Notes: generated by a model from the sequence alone, not told the origin. 64,000 nt of DNA from Spongiivirga citrea (GCF_010671565.1 NZ_JAABOQ010000003.1:372001-436000); one strand, 5' to 3'. Positions 9,322 to 17,013 are shown, counted from the stretch's first letter. Program-made: numbers and translations.

Positions 9322-10436
9322 ATAGTGTTCGCGAAATACAATACGAATTCCCAATCTCTATTGAAGCTATTTTAAATAGAATTGATCTGATTGATCCCAT
9401 TAAATATGGGAAAACGCGAAATTTTATTAATGGTGCCGTCACCTACTTATCACCCTATATTTCTCGGGGCGTCATCAGTACAAAGCAAGTTTTAGCAAAT
9501 GTGTTAGAAAAGGGATATAAGACCTACGATATCGAAAAGTTCATTCAGGAACTAGCTTGGCGAGACTATTGGCAACAAGTCTGGATTGCAAAGGGGAATA
9601 AAATTAATACCGATTTAAAAAGACCACAAGAAGACGTCACCAATCATGAACTTGCACATGCCGTTATTGAAGGGCAAACAGGCATTACTGCAATCGATAT
9701 AGCCATTAAGGAGCTGTACGAATCTGGTTATATGCATAATCATATTCGTATGTACACAGCTGCAATTGCATGTAATATGGCCAAAAGCCATTGGCTAACT
9801 CCTGCTCGATGGATGTACTACCATTTAATTGACGGTGATTGGGCAAGTAATGCACTTAGTTGGCAGTGGGTGGCCGGTGCCAGCGCAAACAAAAAGTATG
9901 TAGCCAATCAAGAAAATATTAATAAATACTGTTTTACAAACGATCAAGAAACCTTTTTAGATGTACCCTACGATGCGTTTGGCAATTTTGACACACCTAC
10001 AGTTTTACAAGAAACCATTAATCCTGCATTGCAAACCAACTTACCAAAGTCGGATGAGATCACTTTACAAAATGACGTTCCTACTTGTTTTTATAATTAT
10101 TATAATCTAGATCCGAATTGGTTATCGAGTACACAAACTAATAACATTTTACTAATCGAGCCATCACATTTCGAACACTACCCCATTTCGGATAATTCGA
10201 TGAATTTTATGCTCGATTTGAGCAAGAATATCTCCAACATTCAAGTCTATGTTGGAGAATTTGAAACGTTTATAAATGAACATCAACCCACCAACACACA
10301 CTATAAAGAACATCCACTAAATAAACATTACAAAGGCACAGAGCACGACAGGGATTGGATGTTTGATGTTACAGGATATTATCCTTCCTTTTTTGGCTTT
10401 TGGAAACAATGTAAAAAGGAATTAAAGAAGGCTTGA
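9318..10436 (+). CDS. Photolyase-type FAD-binding-domain protein with C-terminal alpha/beta region
   Basis: 372 residues. Residues ~20-240 match the FAD-binding helical domain of DNA photolyases and cryptochromes: GAVTYLSPYISRG, LAWRDYWQ near 80-85, TGITAIDIAIKELYESGYMHN at 121-141, RMYTA, and DGDWASNALSWQWVAG near 172-187. The antenna alpha/beta domain that normally precedes this is missing. Instead residues ~275-372 (NILLIEPSHFEHYPIS, then a helix, then IQVYVGEFETFI) look like a Rossmann-type alpha/beta unit placed after the FAD domain. It is therefore either a stand-alone FAD-domain protein with an extra domain or a permuted photolyase. It probably binds FAD and repairs DNA or senses blue light. 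Overlaps the TIGR03643 gene by 4 nt. Confidence 0.85.
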   Translation: MNSVREIQYEFPISIEAILNRIDLIDPIKYGKTRNFINGAVTYLSPYISRGVISTKQVLANVLEKGYKTYDIEKFIQELAWRDYWQQVWIAKGNKINTDLKRPQEDVTNHELAHAVIEGQTGITAIDIAIKELYESGYMHNHIRMYTAAIACNMAKSHWLTPARWMYYHLIDGDWASNALSWQWVAGASANKKYVANQENINKYCFTNDQETFLDVPYDAFGNFDTPTVLQETINPALQTNLPKSDEITLQNDVPTCFYNYYNLDPNWLSSTQTNNILLIEPSHFEHYPISDNSMNFMLDLSKNISNIQVYVGEFETFINEHQPTNTHYKEHPLNKHYKGTEHDRDWMFDVTGYYPSFFGFWKQCKKELKKA

Positions 10437-10493
10437 ATACGATTTAGATAAATAGAGAAGAAGCAAGCAACTATTCAAATAGCAATCGATACT

Positions 10494-11129
10494 ATGCATT
10501 TTACAAAAAGTGATATTGAGCAGATGGATCGCGTTAAGCGACTTAAAATAATCAACTCCGTTTCTGGTATTAAACCCGCTAATCTAATTGCTACTGCCTC
10601 AGAAAGTGGACAAGAAAATGTGGCCGTGTTTAGTTCAGTAGTTCATTTAGGAAGTAATCCCGCTTTGCTAGGGTTTATAATGCGCCCGTCGGATACTGTG
10701 CCCAGGCATACCTATAACAACATAAAAAGCACACGGGTGTACACCATAAATCATATTCATAAGGCCTTTGCCAAAAAAGCGCATTTTACATCAGCTAAGT
10801 TCGATGAAAATGAATCAGAATTTGACACCTGTTATTTAACAGCAGAGTATAACAATCAATTTAAAGCTCCTTTTGTAAAAGAAAGTCATTTTAAAATGGG
10901 AATGCGCTTTGTGCAAGAAATTGATATCGCGATTAACAGTACGAAAATGATTATTGGCCAGATAGAAGAGTTGATTATTCATGATGATTGCTGGGCAAAC
11001 GATGATATTGATTTAGCAATGGTAAACAATGTTGGTATTTCGGGCTTGAACACCTATTACGCTTTAGAAAAAATTGACAGGTATCCATATGCACGCGTAC
11101 ATGAAGTTGAAGATCATTTGAAAAAATGA
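10494..11129 (+). CDS. Flavin reductase family protein (FMN-binding split barrel)
   Basis: 211 residues in the flavin-reductase-like / FMN-binding split-barrel family. Supporting segments are [34 protein letters not shown], the RHTYNNI helix and [17 protein letters not shown]. Such proteins bind FMN or FAD and reduce free flavin with NAD(P)H, or simply bind it. Its place between two photolyase-family genes suggests that it supplies or keeps reduced flavin for them, which is inference. Its stop overlaps the start of the DUF2256 gene by an ATGA junction. Confidence 0.87.
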   Translation: MHFTKSDIEQMDRVKRLKIINSVSGIKPANLIATASESGQENVAVFSSVVHLGSNPALLGFIMRPSDTVPRHTYNNIKSTRVYTINHIHKAFAKKAHFTSAKFDENESEFDTCYLTAEYNNQFKAPFVKESHFKMGMRFVQEIDIAINSTKMIIGQIEELIIHDDCWANDDIDLAMVNNVGISGLNTYYALEKIDRYPYARVHEVEDHLKK

Positions 11130-11257
11130 AAAAACGGCATTTACCACAAAAAATATGTGTTGTCTGCGAACGTCCTTTCTCTTGGCGCAAAAAATGGGAA
11201 AAGAATTGGGGTGAAGTTAAATACTGCAGCGAACGATGCAGACGAAATAAAAATTAA
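11126..11257 (+). CDS. DUF2256 small zinc-ribbon-like protein
   Basis: A 43-residue protein with all the DUF2256 landmarks: [14 protein letters not shown] at residues 11-24, then a tryptophan-rich turn and [10 protein letters not shown] at 31-40. The two CxxC/CxxxC pairs (Cys11, Cys14, Cys34, Cys38) can form one zinc site. DUF2256 proteins are usually encoded next to cryptochrome/photolyase genes, as here, but their function is unknown. Translation is coupled on both sides: the ATG overlaps the flavin reductase stop, and the next gene's ATG follows its TAA directly. Confidence 0.88.
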   Translation: MKKRHLPQKICVVCERPFSWRKKWEKNWGEVKYCSERCRRNKN

Positions 11258-12751
11258 ATGAAGTCTTGTGTTTTAATTTATCCACATCAGCTATTTGAAC
11301 AACATCCATTATTAGATACTGAGTGCCCAATATATTTAATCGAAGAGCATCTGTTTTTTAATCACTTAAAATTTCACAAGCAAAAAATTGCATTCCACCA
11401 TGCAACAATGAAATTTTATGAATTTTATTTAAAAGAAAAGGGCAAGCACCTAACATATGTAGAAGCGCTAACTCCTAAGTGCGATTCTAGGAATTTAATC
11501 AAGGAACTGGCACTTGAAGGTTTCCAAGAAGTTCATTGTTTAGATGTTGTTGACAATTGGCTTTCTAGGCGAATTGAAAGTACTTGTACAAAGCATAACA
11601 TTAGCGTTAATTGGTACGATACTCCCTTATTTTTAAATTCACGAGATGAAATAAATGAATACTTTAAACCCGATAAAAAGAAGTTTTTTCAAACCGACTT
11701 TTATAAAAAAGAACGCAAAAAGCGCCACATTTTACTAGATAGTTACAATGAACCCGAAGGAGGTAAATGGACCTATGATGTTGACAATAGAAAAAAGTAT
11801 CCCAGTAAAAAGGAACCGCCCTTTATTCAATTTCCTGATAGCAATTCCTATTTTGAGGAAGCCATAACATATACCCAAAATAACTTTAAAGAGAACTACG
11901 GTAAACTCAGCAATCAACCTTTATATCCGGTGACTTTTAAGGATACCAAAAGTTGGCTCGATCAGTTTTTCGAAAATAGGTTTATGGAATTTGGACCCTA
12001 TGAGGATGCAATCGTTAAGGAGCATTCCATTTTGCATCATAGCGTATTGACGCCAATGCTAAATATTGGTTTGATTACACCAAAAGAAATTATTGACAAA
12101 GCCATTTCTTATGGAAAATTACATAACATTCCACTTAACTCATTAGAAGGTTTTATACGTCAAATAATAGGCTGGCGTGAGTTTATGCGCGGCCTATATA
12201 TTGCAATAGGAACTAAAGAACGTACCGCAAATTATTGGGGCTTTAACAGAAAAATACCTGCCACATTTTATAGTGGTACAACAGGCATACAGCCGGTAGA
12301 TGACACGATTAAAAAAGTATTAAAATCGGGTTATGCACATCATATTGAAAGATTGATGGTTTTAGGGAATTTTATGTTGTTGTGCGAATTTGATCCCGAT
12401 GAAGTCTACAAATGGTTTATGGAACTATTTATTGATGCCTATGATTGGGTTATGGTACCTAATGTATATGGAATGAGTCAATTTGCAGATGGTGGATTAA
12501 TGGCATCCAAGCCTTACATAAGCGGAAGTAATTATATCATGAAAATGAGTAATTACAAAAAAGGAGATTGGCAAGCCAGTTGGGACGGTCTCTTCTGGAG
12601 ATTTATGGATGTGAATAGGAGTTTCTTTTTAAAAAACCCACGATTGAGTATGCTGGTGCGTATGTTCGATAAAATGCCAGTTGAAAAGAAAGAGCTGCAT
12701 CTAACAAATGCCAACAGCTACCTAGAAAAACTAGATACTTTGTTAAAATAA
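11258..12751 (+). CDS. Cryptochrome/photolyase family protein (DPRP type), Fe-S motif absent
   Basis: 497 residues of the deoxyribodipyrimidine photolyase-related family. The N-terminal alpha/beta domain begins CVLIYPHQLFEQHP; the FAD domain contains RQIIGWREFMRG, RLMVLGNFMLL, DAYDWVMVPNVYGMSQFADGG and SGSNYIMKMS. Relatives such as bacterial (6-4) photolyase PhrB hold a [4Fe-4S] cluster through a Cys-x2-Cys and a later Cys just after the NYI segment. Here that stretch (about residues 428-445) reads SNYKKGDWQASWDG and has no cysteine. Only Cys376, in LLCEFD, is near. It therefore represents the Fe-S-free branch. Expected role: light-driven repair of UV photoproducts or blue-light sensing. Starts immediately after the DUF2256 stop. 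Confidence 0.88.
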   Translation: MKSCVLIYPHQLFEQHPLLDTECPIYLIEEHLFFNHLKFHKQKIAFHHATMKFYEFYLKEKGKHLTYVEALTPKCDSRNLIKELALEGFQEVHCLDVVDNWLSRRIESTCTKHNISVNWYDTPLFLNSRDEINEYFKPDKKKFFQTDFYKKERKKRHILLDSYNEPEGGKWTYDVDNRKKYPSKKEPPFIQFPDSNSYFEEAITYTQNNFKENYGKLSNQPLYPVTFKDTKSWLDQFFENRFMEFGPYEDAIVKEHSILHHSVLTPMLNIGLITPKEIIDKAISYGKLHNIPLNSLEGFIRQIIGWREFMRGLYIAIGTKERTANYWGFNRKIPATFYSGTTGIQPVDDTIKKVLKSGYAHHIERLMVLGNFMLLCEFDPDEVYKWFMELFIDAYDWVMVPNVYGMSQFADGGLMASKPYISGSNYIMKMSNYKKGDWQASWDGLFWRFMDVNRSFFLKNPRLSMLVRMFDKMPVEKKELHLTNANSYLEKLDTLLK

Positions 12752-12757
12752 ACCCTT

Positions 12758-13147
12758 ATGAAATTAACACTAAAACTTGCGGCCATCTATAACATACTAT
12801 GGGGTGTTTGGGTTGTATTGTTCCCAAATCATTTTTTTGAGCTCGTAGGAATGCAACCGCTTAATCATTCTATGGTTTGGCAAGGTATGGGAATGGTTAT
12901 TGGCGTATACGGATTGGGTTATTGGTGGGCTAGTTACGATCCACTGCGTCATTGGCCCATTGTTGCCGTTGGATTTTTAGGAAAAATATTTGGCCCGCTC
13001 GGATTTCTATTTAATTACTTGCGAGATATTGTGCCTTTCGAGTTTATCTATACCCTAATTACCAATGATTTTATTTGGTGGATTCCCTTTTTTATAATTA
13101 TGAAAAAGGTTCATATAATACAGAAATGGCGCTTAACCGATGCATAA
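12758..13147 (+). CDS. Small integral membrane protein of the photolyase cluster
   Basis: 129 residues with about four hydrophobic helices: an N-terminal one containing IYNILWGVWVVLF, then MVWQGMGMVIGVYGLGYW, VAVGFLGKIFGPLGFLF, and a C-terminal FIWWIPFFIIM. It is a family of small inner-membrane proteins commonly seen in flavobacterial cryptochrome clusters and sometimes mislabelled as an alkyl hydroperoxide reductase; I see no thioredoxin-fold or peroxidase motif here. It begins 6 nt after the photolyase gene and overlaps the next gene by 8 nt, so it clearly belongs to the operon. Function unknown. Confidence 0.8.
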   Translation: MKLTLKLAAIYNILWGVWVVLFPNHFFELVGMQPLNHSMVWQGMGMVIGVYGLGYWWASYDPLRHWPIVAVGFLGKIFGPLGFLFNYLRDIVPFEFIYTLITNDFIWWIPFFIIMKKVHIIQKWRLTDA

Positions 13148-13544
13148 TATCTCAAAATACATACTCGCCCTCTTTTTCTTAGTTGCCGGTAGTTGTCATT
13201 TTATAGATCCAGGTTTTTATAGCGGACTCATCCCTGATTATTTGCCTTACCAAAACGCACTAAATGTGGTAAGTGGTATTGTTGAAATTGTCCTGGGCCT
13301 TTTGGTACTTTTTCCTAAAACGAGAAAAATAGCTGGAATACTATTAATCGCAATGCTAATAATATTCATCGCTTCTCATGTCCATTTTACAAAGCTAGGC
13401 TCTTGTATTCAGGACGGACTTTGCATACCTGAATGGATTAGCTATATACGCTTATTGGTAGTTCATCCAATATTAATGATATGGGTCGCTAAAGTATGTA
13501 TTACACCTATAAAAAAGCATAATATTGCAAACGCTAATTCCTAA
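13140..13544 (+). CDS. DoxX-like / MauE-like small membrane protein
   Basis: 134 residues, four predicted transmembrane helices. The N-terminal SKYILALFFLVAGSCHFIDPGFY and the VSGIVEIVLGLLVLFPKTRKIAG segment fit the DoxX-like superfamily, in which a short FxxxGxxHFxxP motif follows the first helix. Members are inner-membrane proteins of unclear role, some linked to quinone or thiol redox. It overlaps the previous gene by 8 nt and precedes the next by 18 nt. A redox role beside flavin-dependent photoreceptors would make sense but is not shown by the sequence. Confidence 0.78.
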   Translation: MHNISKYILALFFLVAGSCHFIDPGFYSGLIPDYLPYQNALNVVSGIVEIVLGLLVLFPKTRKIAGILLIAMLIIFIASHVHFTKLGSCIQDGLCIPEWISYIRLLVVHPILMIWVAKVCITPIKKHNIANANS

Positions 13545-13562
13545 ATTAGAAGCAGATACAAC

Positions 13563-13979
13563 ATGCAGATCGATCTAATTCGTTTATTGGTAGATTTTGG
13601 CCTTTTCGTCCTTATTTGGATGGTTCAATTGGTGGTATATCCATCTTTTTCTTATTTCTCGAAACAAGAATTAATTAATTGGCACCAGCTTTATACGCCG
13701 CGAATTACACTAATGGTTTTCCCATTAATGGCGGGACAATTGCTTACTGCTATTTTTCAATTGGCAAAAGATCAAGACCTCTTTGCTGTTCTTAGCTTGA
13801 TTATTATTGTCGGTATGTGGCTGCTTACCTTTTTCATTTTTGTGCCAACCCACAACAAGATCACATCGGAAGAAGTAGATGATGAAATTTGTGCAAAACT
13901 TGTGAAATTTAACTGGCTGCGAACTGCTGGTTGGACCTTTCTATTTATTTGGAATTTCCTTCAATACTATTTTAGATAA
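13563..13979 (+). CDS. Hypothetical four-helix membrane protein
   Basis: 138 residues with four hydrophobic helices: LVDFGLFVLIWMVQLVVYPSF, ITLMVFPLMAGQLLTAIF, VLSLIIIVGMWLLTFFIFVP, and the C-terminal WLRTAGWTFLFIWNFLQYYF. A short PTHNKI loop sits between helices three and four. It is conserved in type with membrane proteins near photolyase/cryptochrome genes, but I cannot assign a function. It is the last gene of the light/flavin cluster; the following gene has its own probable promoter. Confidence 0.75.
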   Translation: MQIDLIRLLVDFGLFVLIWMVQLVVYPSFSYFSKQELINWHQLYTPRITLMVFPLMAGQLLTAIFQLAKDQDLFAVLSLIIIVGMWLLTFFIFVPTHNKITSEEVDDEICAKLVKFNWLRTAGWTFLFIWNFLQYYFR

Positions 13980-13993
13980 AAGCTTTCTGATTC

Positions 13994-14026
13994 TTGGAAT
14001 CATTTGATAGTTGCGTTGTATTTTTG
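13994..14026 (+). promoter_or_regulatory. Candidate promoter for the gene at 14046
   Basis: TTG at 13994-13996 and TATTTTTG at 14019-14026 (matches TAnnTTTG), with a 22-nt spacer, at the long end of the normal range. Transcription would start near 14031, leaving a very short leader. Confidence 0.45.
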
Positions 14027-14045
14027 AAAAACAACTATATACTTT

Positions 14046-14519
14046 ATGAAAGCCGTCACCGTGAAGCAGTTAAAAGATGAATTAAAACATCTTTCCCAAA
14101 CTGAATTAATCGCACTTTGTTTACGCCTTTCTAAATTCAAAAAAGAAAATAAAGAATTACTAACCTATTTACTTTTCGAAGCTTCTAACGAAGAGGGATA
14201 TATAGAAACGATCAAAAATGAAATTGATGAGCAATTTGATGAGATTAATACCTCATCCTATTTCTATATTAAAAAGAGCGCTCGAAAAATACTGCGCAAT
14301 GTCAAAAAGTACATCCGCTATTCATTAAATAAGGAAACAGAAGTGGCCTTGCTGTTGTATTACTGCCAAAAACTAGGAGAATTAAATCCTTCAATTAAAA
14401 GGAATACAACATTGATGAATTTGTACAACCGTCAACTTGCTTTAGCCAAAAAACGGATTCTATTGCTGCATGAAGATTTGCAATATGATTTTAATATGAT
14501 GATTACTGATTTGGAATAG
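14046..14519 (+). CDS. Conserved hypothetical helical protein
   Basis: 157 residues, almost entirely charged helices: VKQLKDELKHLSQTELIALCLRL at the start, then EEGYIETIKNEIDEQFDEI, SARKILRNVKKYIRYS and a C-terminal KKRILLLHEDLQYDF. No signal peptide, membrane segment or catalytic motif. The opening heptad-like SQTELIALCLRLSKFKKEN resembles the start of other small flavobacterial proteins, but I do not know the family. It has its own probable promoter, so it is probably separate from the photolyase operon, and it ends at a strong terminator shared with the convergent small gene at 14597. Confidence 0.7.
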   Translation: MKAVTVKQLKDELKHLSQTELIALCLRLSKFKKENKELLTYLLFEASNEEGYIETIKNEIDEQFDEINTSSYFYIKKSARKILRNVKKYIRYSLNKETEVALLLYYCQKLGELNPSIKRNTTLMNLYNRQLALAKKRILLLHEDLQYDFNMMITDLE

Positions 14520-14545
14520 CAATCTGTAATATTCACCAAAAAATA

Positions 14546-14575
14546 AAAAGCCCTGACACATTTGTCAGGGCTTTT
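14546..14575. terminator. Bidirectional terminator between convergent genes
   Basis: A perfect 13-bp stem (14546-14558 with 14563-14575), 4-nt loop, A tract on one side and T tract on the other, so it can serve both the plus-strand gene ending at 14519 and the minus-strand gene ending at 14597. Confidence 0.9.
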
Positions 14576-14596
14576 CTAAATACTAGATGTACTAGT

Positions 14597-14767
14597 TTAT
14601 CCGATCATAAAAAATCCGGTAAATACGCGGTAAATAAATGCGAAAATACCTAATGCGATGAATCCCATCACAGCATACGAAAATGCTTTTAATACGTATA
14701 ATTGATACGTTTTTAATGCTTCAAAAGCTTGTGAATAAAGATTCTTAAAAAGTAATAGTGTACTCAT
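14597..14767 (-). CDS. Small single-span membrane protein (possible DUF6747 family)
   Basis: 56 residues: a polar N-terminal helix (LFKNLYSQAFEALKTYQLYVLK) followed by one hydrophobic segment (YAVMGFIALGIFAFIYR) and the ending VFTGFFMIG. The pattern 'IY-x2-AF-x2-L ... F-x-W/Y ... AFIYR-x-x-TGF' recalls the short DUF6747 membrane proteins of Flavobacteriia, though I make that link from memory of the pattern only. Function unknown. The frame ends 21 nt from the shared terminator, and its codon use is like its neighbours', which supports a real gene. Confidence 0.65.
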   Translation of the reverse strand: MSTLLLFKNLYSQAFEALKTYQLYVLKAFSYAVMGFIALGIFAFIYRVFTGFFMIG

Positions 14768-15152
14768 ACTCAAATTGTTTAATGTTAAACGTTAATATAG
14801 TTCTTAAACAATTAGGTATAATGGATGGTGATACAAATATAAGACAGATCACTGTTTACATACCCTCATCGACGAAATACTCGTTTATAGCAGCTAAAAA
14901 TCGGTTGTAAAACAAGGACAATGCTATACATCGACAAAAAACACATCTTAAACAAAAATTAGCTTTAGTGCTTTTTATACTAAAGACAACTGTCTGTAAA
15001 ACAGTTTTTTATATTTTACTCACCTAGAATATGACAAGTTTTTATTCTAAAAAATAAGAAATATTCAGTGTTTCAATTTAATTTTTAACGATTTCTCATA
15101 AATATGATACCTTTATACTTGAACAGCTTAATTGTTCTAAATCACTTTCAAA
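14768..15152. other. Intergenic region with two adjacent hairpins and a T tract
   Basis: A 385-nt gap between divergent genes with no convincing reading frame. It contains two perfect inverted repeats side by side: a 7-bp stem (14963-14969 with 14979-14985) and a 6-bp stem (14988-14993 with 15001-15006) followed by TTTT. The second looks like a weak terminator although no plus-strand gene precedes it, so a short non-coding transcript is possible. Near-consensus -7 elements for the SGNH gene (TACCTTTA, TATACTTG) lie at about 15108-15121. Confidence 0.4.
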
Positions 15153-15827
15153 ATGACTAGACTTTTATGGATTGTAATCGCACTATTTATGTCTGAACTC
15201 TCGCATGCTCAAGATTGGGCCAACCTTGGTCGGTATGAGGAAGAAAATTCAGTTCTAGGTGAACCTGAAGCAACAGAAAATCGTATTGTTTTTATGGGAA
15301 ACTCCATCACTGAAGGTTGGAGTAATCACCATGCAGATTTCTTTAACAATTCATCTTACATTAATCGAGGTATTAGTGGTCAAACAACACCCCAAATGTT
15401 ATTACGTTTTCGTGCAGATGTAATTGAATTAAAACCAAAAGCAGTAGTCATTTTAGCAGGCACCAATGATATTGCTCAAAACACAGGCCCAATGACCCTG
15501 GGTCAAATACTTAATAATTTAAAAAGTATGTGTGAACTGGCTAGAACTAATAACATAAAGGTAATCTTATCATCCGTATTACCCGCTGCCGATTATTCTT
15601 GGAAGCCTGGTCTTAATCCTGATAAAAAAATACCCGAACTAAACGACATGATTAAAGTTTATGCAAAAAGTAACGGTATTACTTACTTAGATTACTTTTC
15701 TGCAATGGTCAACGATAAAAACGGATTAAAGGATGCACTTACCTACGACGGCGTACACCCTAATAAAGATGGGTATTTAGTAATGGAACCTTTGGTAGAG
15801 GCTGCTATTAATAAGGCCTTTAAATAA
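15153..15827 (+). CDS. Secreted SGNH/GDSL-type hydrolase
   Basis: 224 residues with a signal peptide ending near SHAQ (residue 20). All four SGNH blocks are present: MGNSIT with the nucleophile Ser51, RGISGQ with Gly76, AGTNDI with Asn105, and DGVHPN with Asp199 and His202. The family contains esterases, lipases and carbohydrate deacetylases; this short single-domain type is often an acetylhydrolase of platelet-activating-factor or xylan-esterase type. It is probably periplasmic or exported, and the substrate is unknown. It stands alone and is ended by a terminator shared with the tRNA on the other strand. Confidence 0.92.
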   Translation: MTRLLWIVIALFMSELSHAQDWANLGRYEEENSVLGEPEATENRIVFMGNSITEGWSNHHADFFNNSSYINRGISGQTTPQMLLRFRADVIELKPKAVVILAGTNDIAQNTGPMTLGQILNNLKSMCELARTNNIKVILSSVLPAADYSWKPGLNPDKKIPELNDMIKVYAKSNGITYLDYFSAMVNDKNGLKDALTYDGVHPNKDGYLVMEPLVEAAINKAFK

Positions 15828-15832
15828 AGGAA

Positions 15833-15861
15833 AAAGCCATTATCTTTTAGATAATGGCTTT
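15833..15861. terminator. Bidirectional terminator between SGNH gene and tRNA-Ala
   Basis: A perfect 12-bp stem (15833-15844 with 15850-15861) with a 5-nt loop. It directly follows the SGNH stop and ends 1 nt before the 3' end of the minus-strand tRNA. Confidence 0.85.
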
Positions 15862-15862
15862 G

Positions 15863-15936
15863 TGGAGAAGATCGGGCTCGAACCGACGACCTCTTGACTG
15901 CCAGTCAAGCGCTCTAGCCAACTGAGCTACATCCCC
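15863..15936 (-). tRNA. tRNA-Ala (anticodon GGC)
   Basis: On the minus strand a 74-nt cloverleaf can be folded: acceptor GGGGATG/CTTCTCC, D stem GCTC/GAGC, anticodon stem CTTGA/TCAAG around loop CTGGCAG (anticodon GGC, reading GCC codons), and T arm with TTCGAGC. The acceptor has G3:U70, the alanine identity pair, which confirms the amino acid. There is a U6:U67 mismatch in the acceptor stem. The CCA end is not fully encoded and must be added after transcription. Confidence 0.95.
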
Positions 15937-16043
15937 ATTCTTAGCTGCTCAAATGTATTATTATCCTGATTAATATCCAATATAAATATACTTCATCATG
16001 CCTAAATCAAGATTGTCCTATATTTAAGCAAAAATCAAAGAAT

Positions 16044-16514
16044 TTGAGCCTAGAAATAGAACGAAAATTTTTAGTCAATTCAGAAGCATTTATTAAAGAA
16101 GCTTCCAGTAAAGTGCGAATAGTTCAAGGCTTTTTAACTAAAGATCCTAACCGTGTCGTTCGTATTCGAATAAAAGGAGATGAAGGTTTTATTACAATCA
16201 AAGGAATATCTAACGAAAATGGAACAACGCGATTTGAATGGGAAAAAAAGATTCCAATTAATGACGCCGAATCATTATTAAAATTATGTCTTCCGGGAAT
16301 AATCGACAAAACGAGATATGAAATCCCAATATGGAAACATCTTTATGAAGTCGATGTTTTTGAAGGAGACAATGAAGGATTGGTAATTGCCGAAGTTGAA
16401 TTAGAAAATGAAAATGACTCCTTCCAAAAACCTAAGTGGTTGGGTAAAGAAGTTACAGGAGATTCAAAATACTATAATTCGCAATTGAGCGAACATCCAT
16501 ACAAAAACTGGTAA
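16044..16514 (+). CDS. CYTH-domain triphosphate tunnel metalloenzyme
   Basis: 156 residues covering a full CYTH domain. The ExExK signature is at the very N-terminus (EIERK, residues 4-8), followed by the strand-turn pairs VRIRIKG, FITIKG, FEWEKKI, YEVDVFEG and IAEVELE that build the tunnel of acidic and basic residues. Family members hydrolyse inorganic triphosphate or act on nucleoside triphosphates with a metal ion. The start must be TTG at 16044: no in-frame ATG precedes the signature, and the family begins right there. It ends 1 nt before the next gene's ATG, so the two are co-transcribed. Confidence 0.9.
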   Translation: MSLEIERKFLVNSEAFIKEASSKVRIVQGFLTKDPNRVVRIRIKGDEGFITIKGISNENGTTRFEWEKKIPINDAESLLKLCLPGIIDKTRYEIPIWKHLYEVDVFEGDNEGLVIAEVELENENDSFQKPKWLGKEVTGDSKYYNSQLSEHPYKNW

Positions 16515-16515
16515 A

Positions 16516-17013
16516 ATGAAAACAATATTTTTCTCACTATTGGTCATATTTTTAATAGCCAGTTGTACAAATCAGCAAACAGATTCAGCCCGAAAACCAA
16601 TTGAAGTACGCAGTGCTCAAAAGAAATCTGTTGCAAAAGAAAAGCAAAAACTCATTGATAAGGGCTTCCAAGTTTTTGATTATATCGATGAGGAAACAAA
16701 AGATACGGTGATCATGCAACAATACTTCATTGCATTCTTAAAAAGTGGCCCTAATCGCTCTCAAACCAAAGAAGTAGCTGATAGTCTTCAAGGACTTCAC
16801 ATGGCTCATCTTGGTAAAATGTATGAAATGGGTTATGCGGATATTTCAGGACCTATGGGCGATGATGGAGAATTACGAGGTATTACCATTTATAATGTTC
16901 CTACGCTTCAAATGGCCGATAGTCTGGCCAACTCCGACCCTATGGTAAAGGCAGGTCGGCTAGTTATTGAAGTAAAACCGTGGTGGGCTGGAAAAGGATT
17001 TCCTTTAAGATAG
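16516..17013 (+). CDS. YCII-related-domain lipoprotein
   Basis: 165 residues. A lipoprotein signal ends in the lipobox IASC (Cys17). After a charged linker the domain contains QQYFIAFLKSGPNRSQ, HMAHLGKMYEMGYADISGPMGDDGELRGI and SLANSDPMVKAGRLVIEVKPWW, which follow the YCII-related ferredoxin-like dimeric alpha/beta barrel pattern, including a histidine and the DP...AG motif. YCII-like proteins have no general function. It is anchored in the outer or inner membrane facing the periplasm. The gene directly follows the CYTH gene. Confidence 0.83.
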   Translation: MKTIFFSLLVIFLIASCTNQQTDSARKPIEVRSAQKKSVAKEKQKLIDKGFQVFDYIDEETKDTVIMQQYFIAFLKSGPNRSQTKEVADSLQGLHMAHLGKMYEMGYADISGPMGDDGELRGITIYNVPTLQMADSLANSDPMVKAGRLVIEVKPWWAGKGFPLR

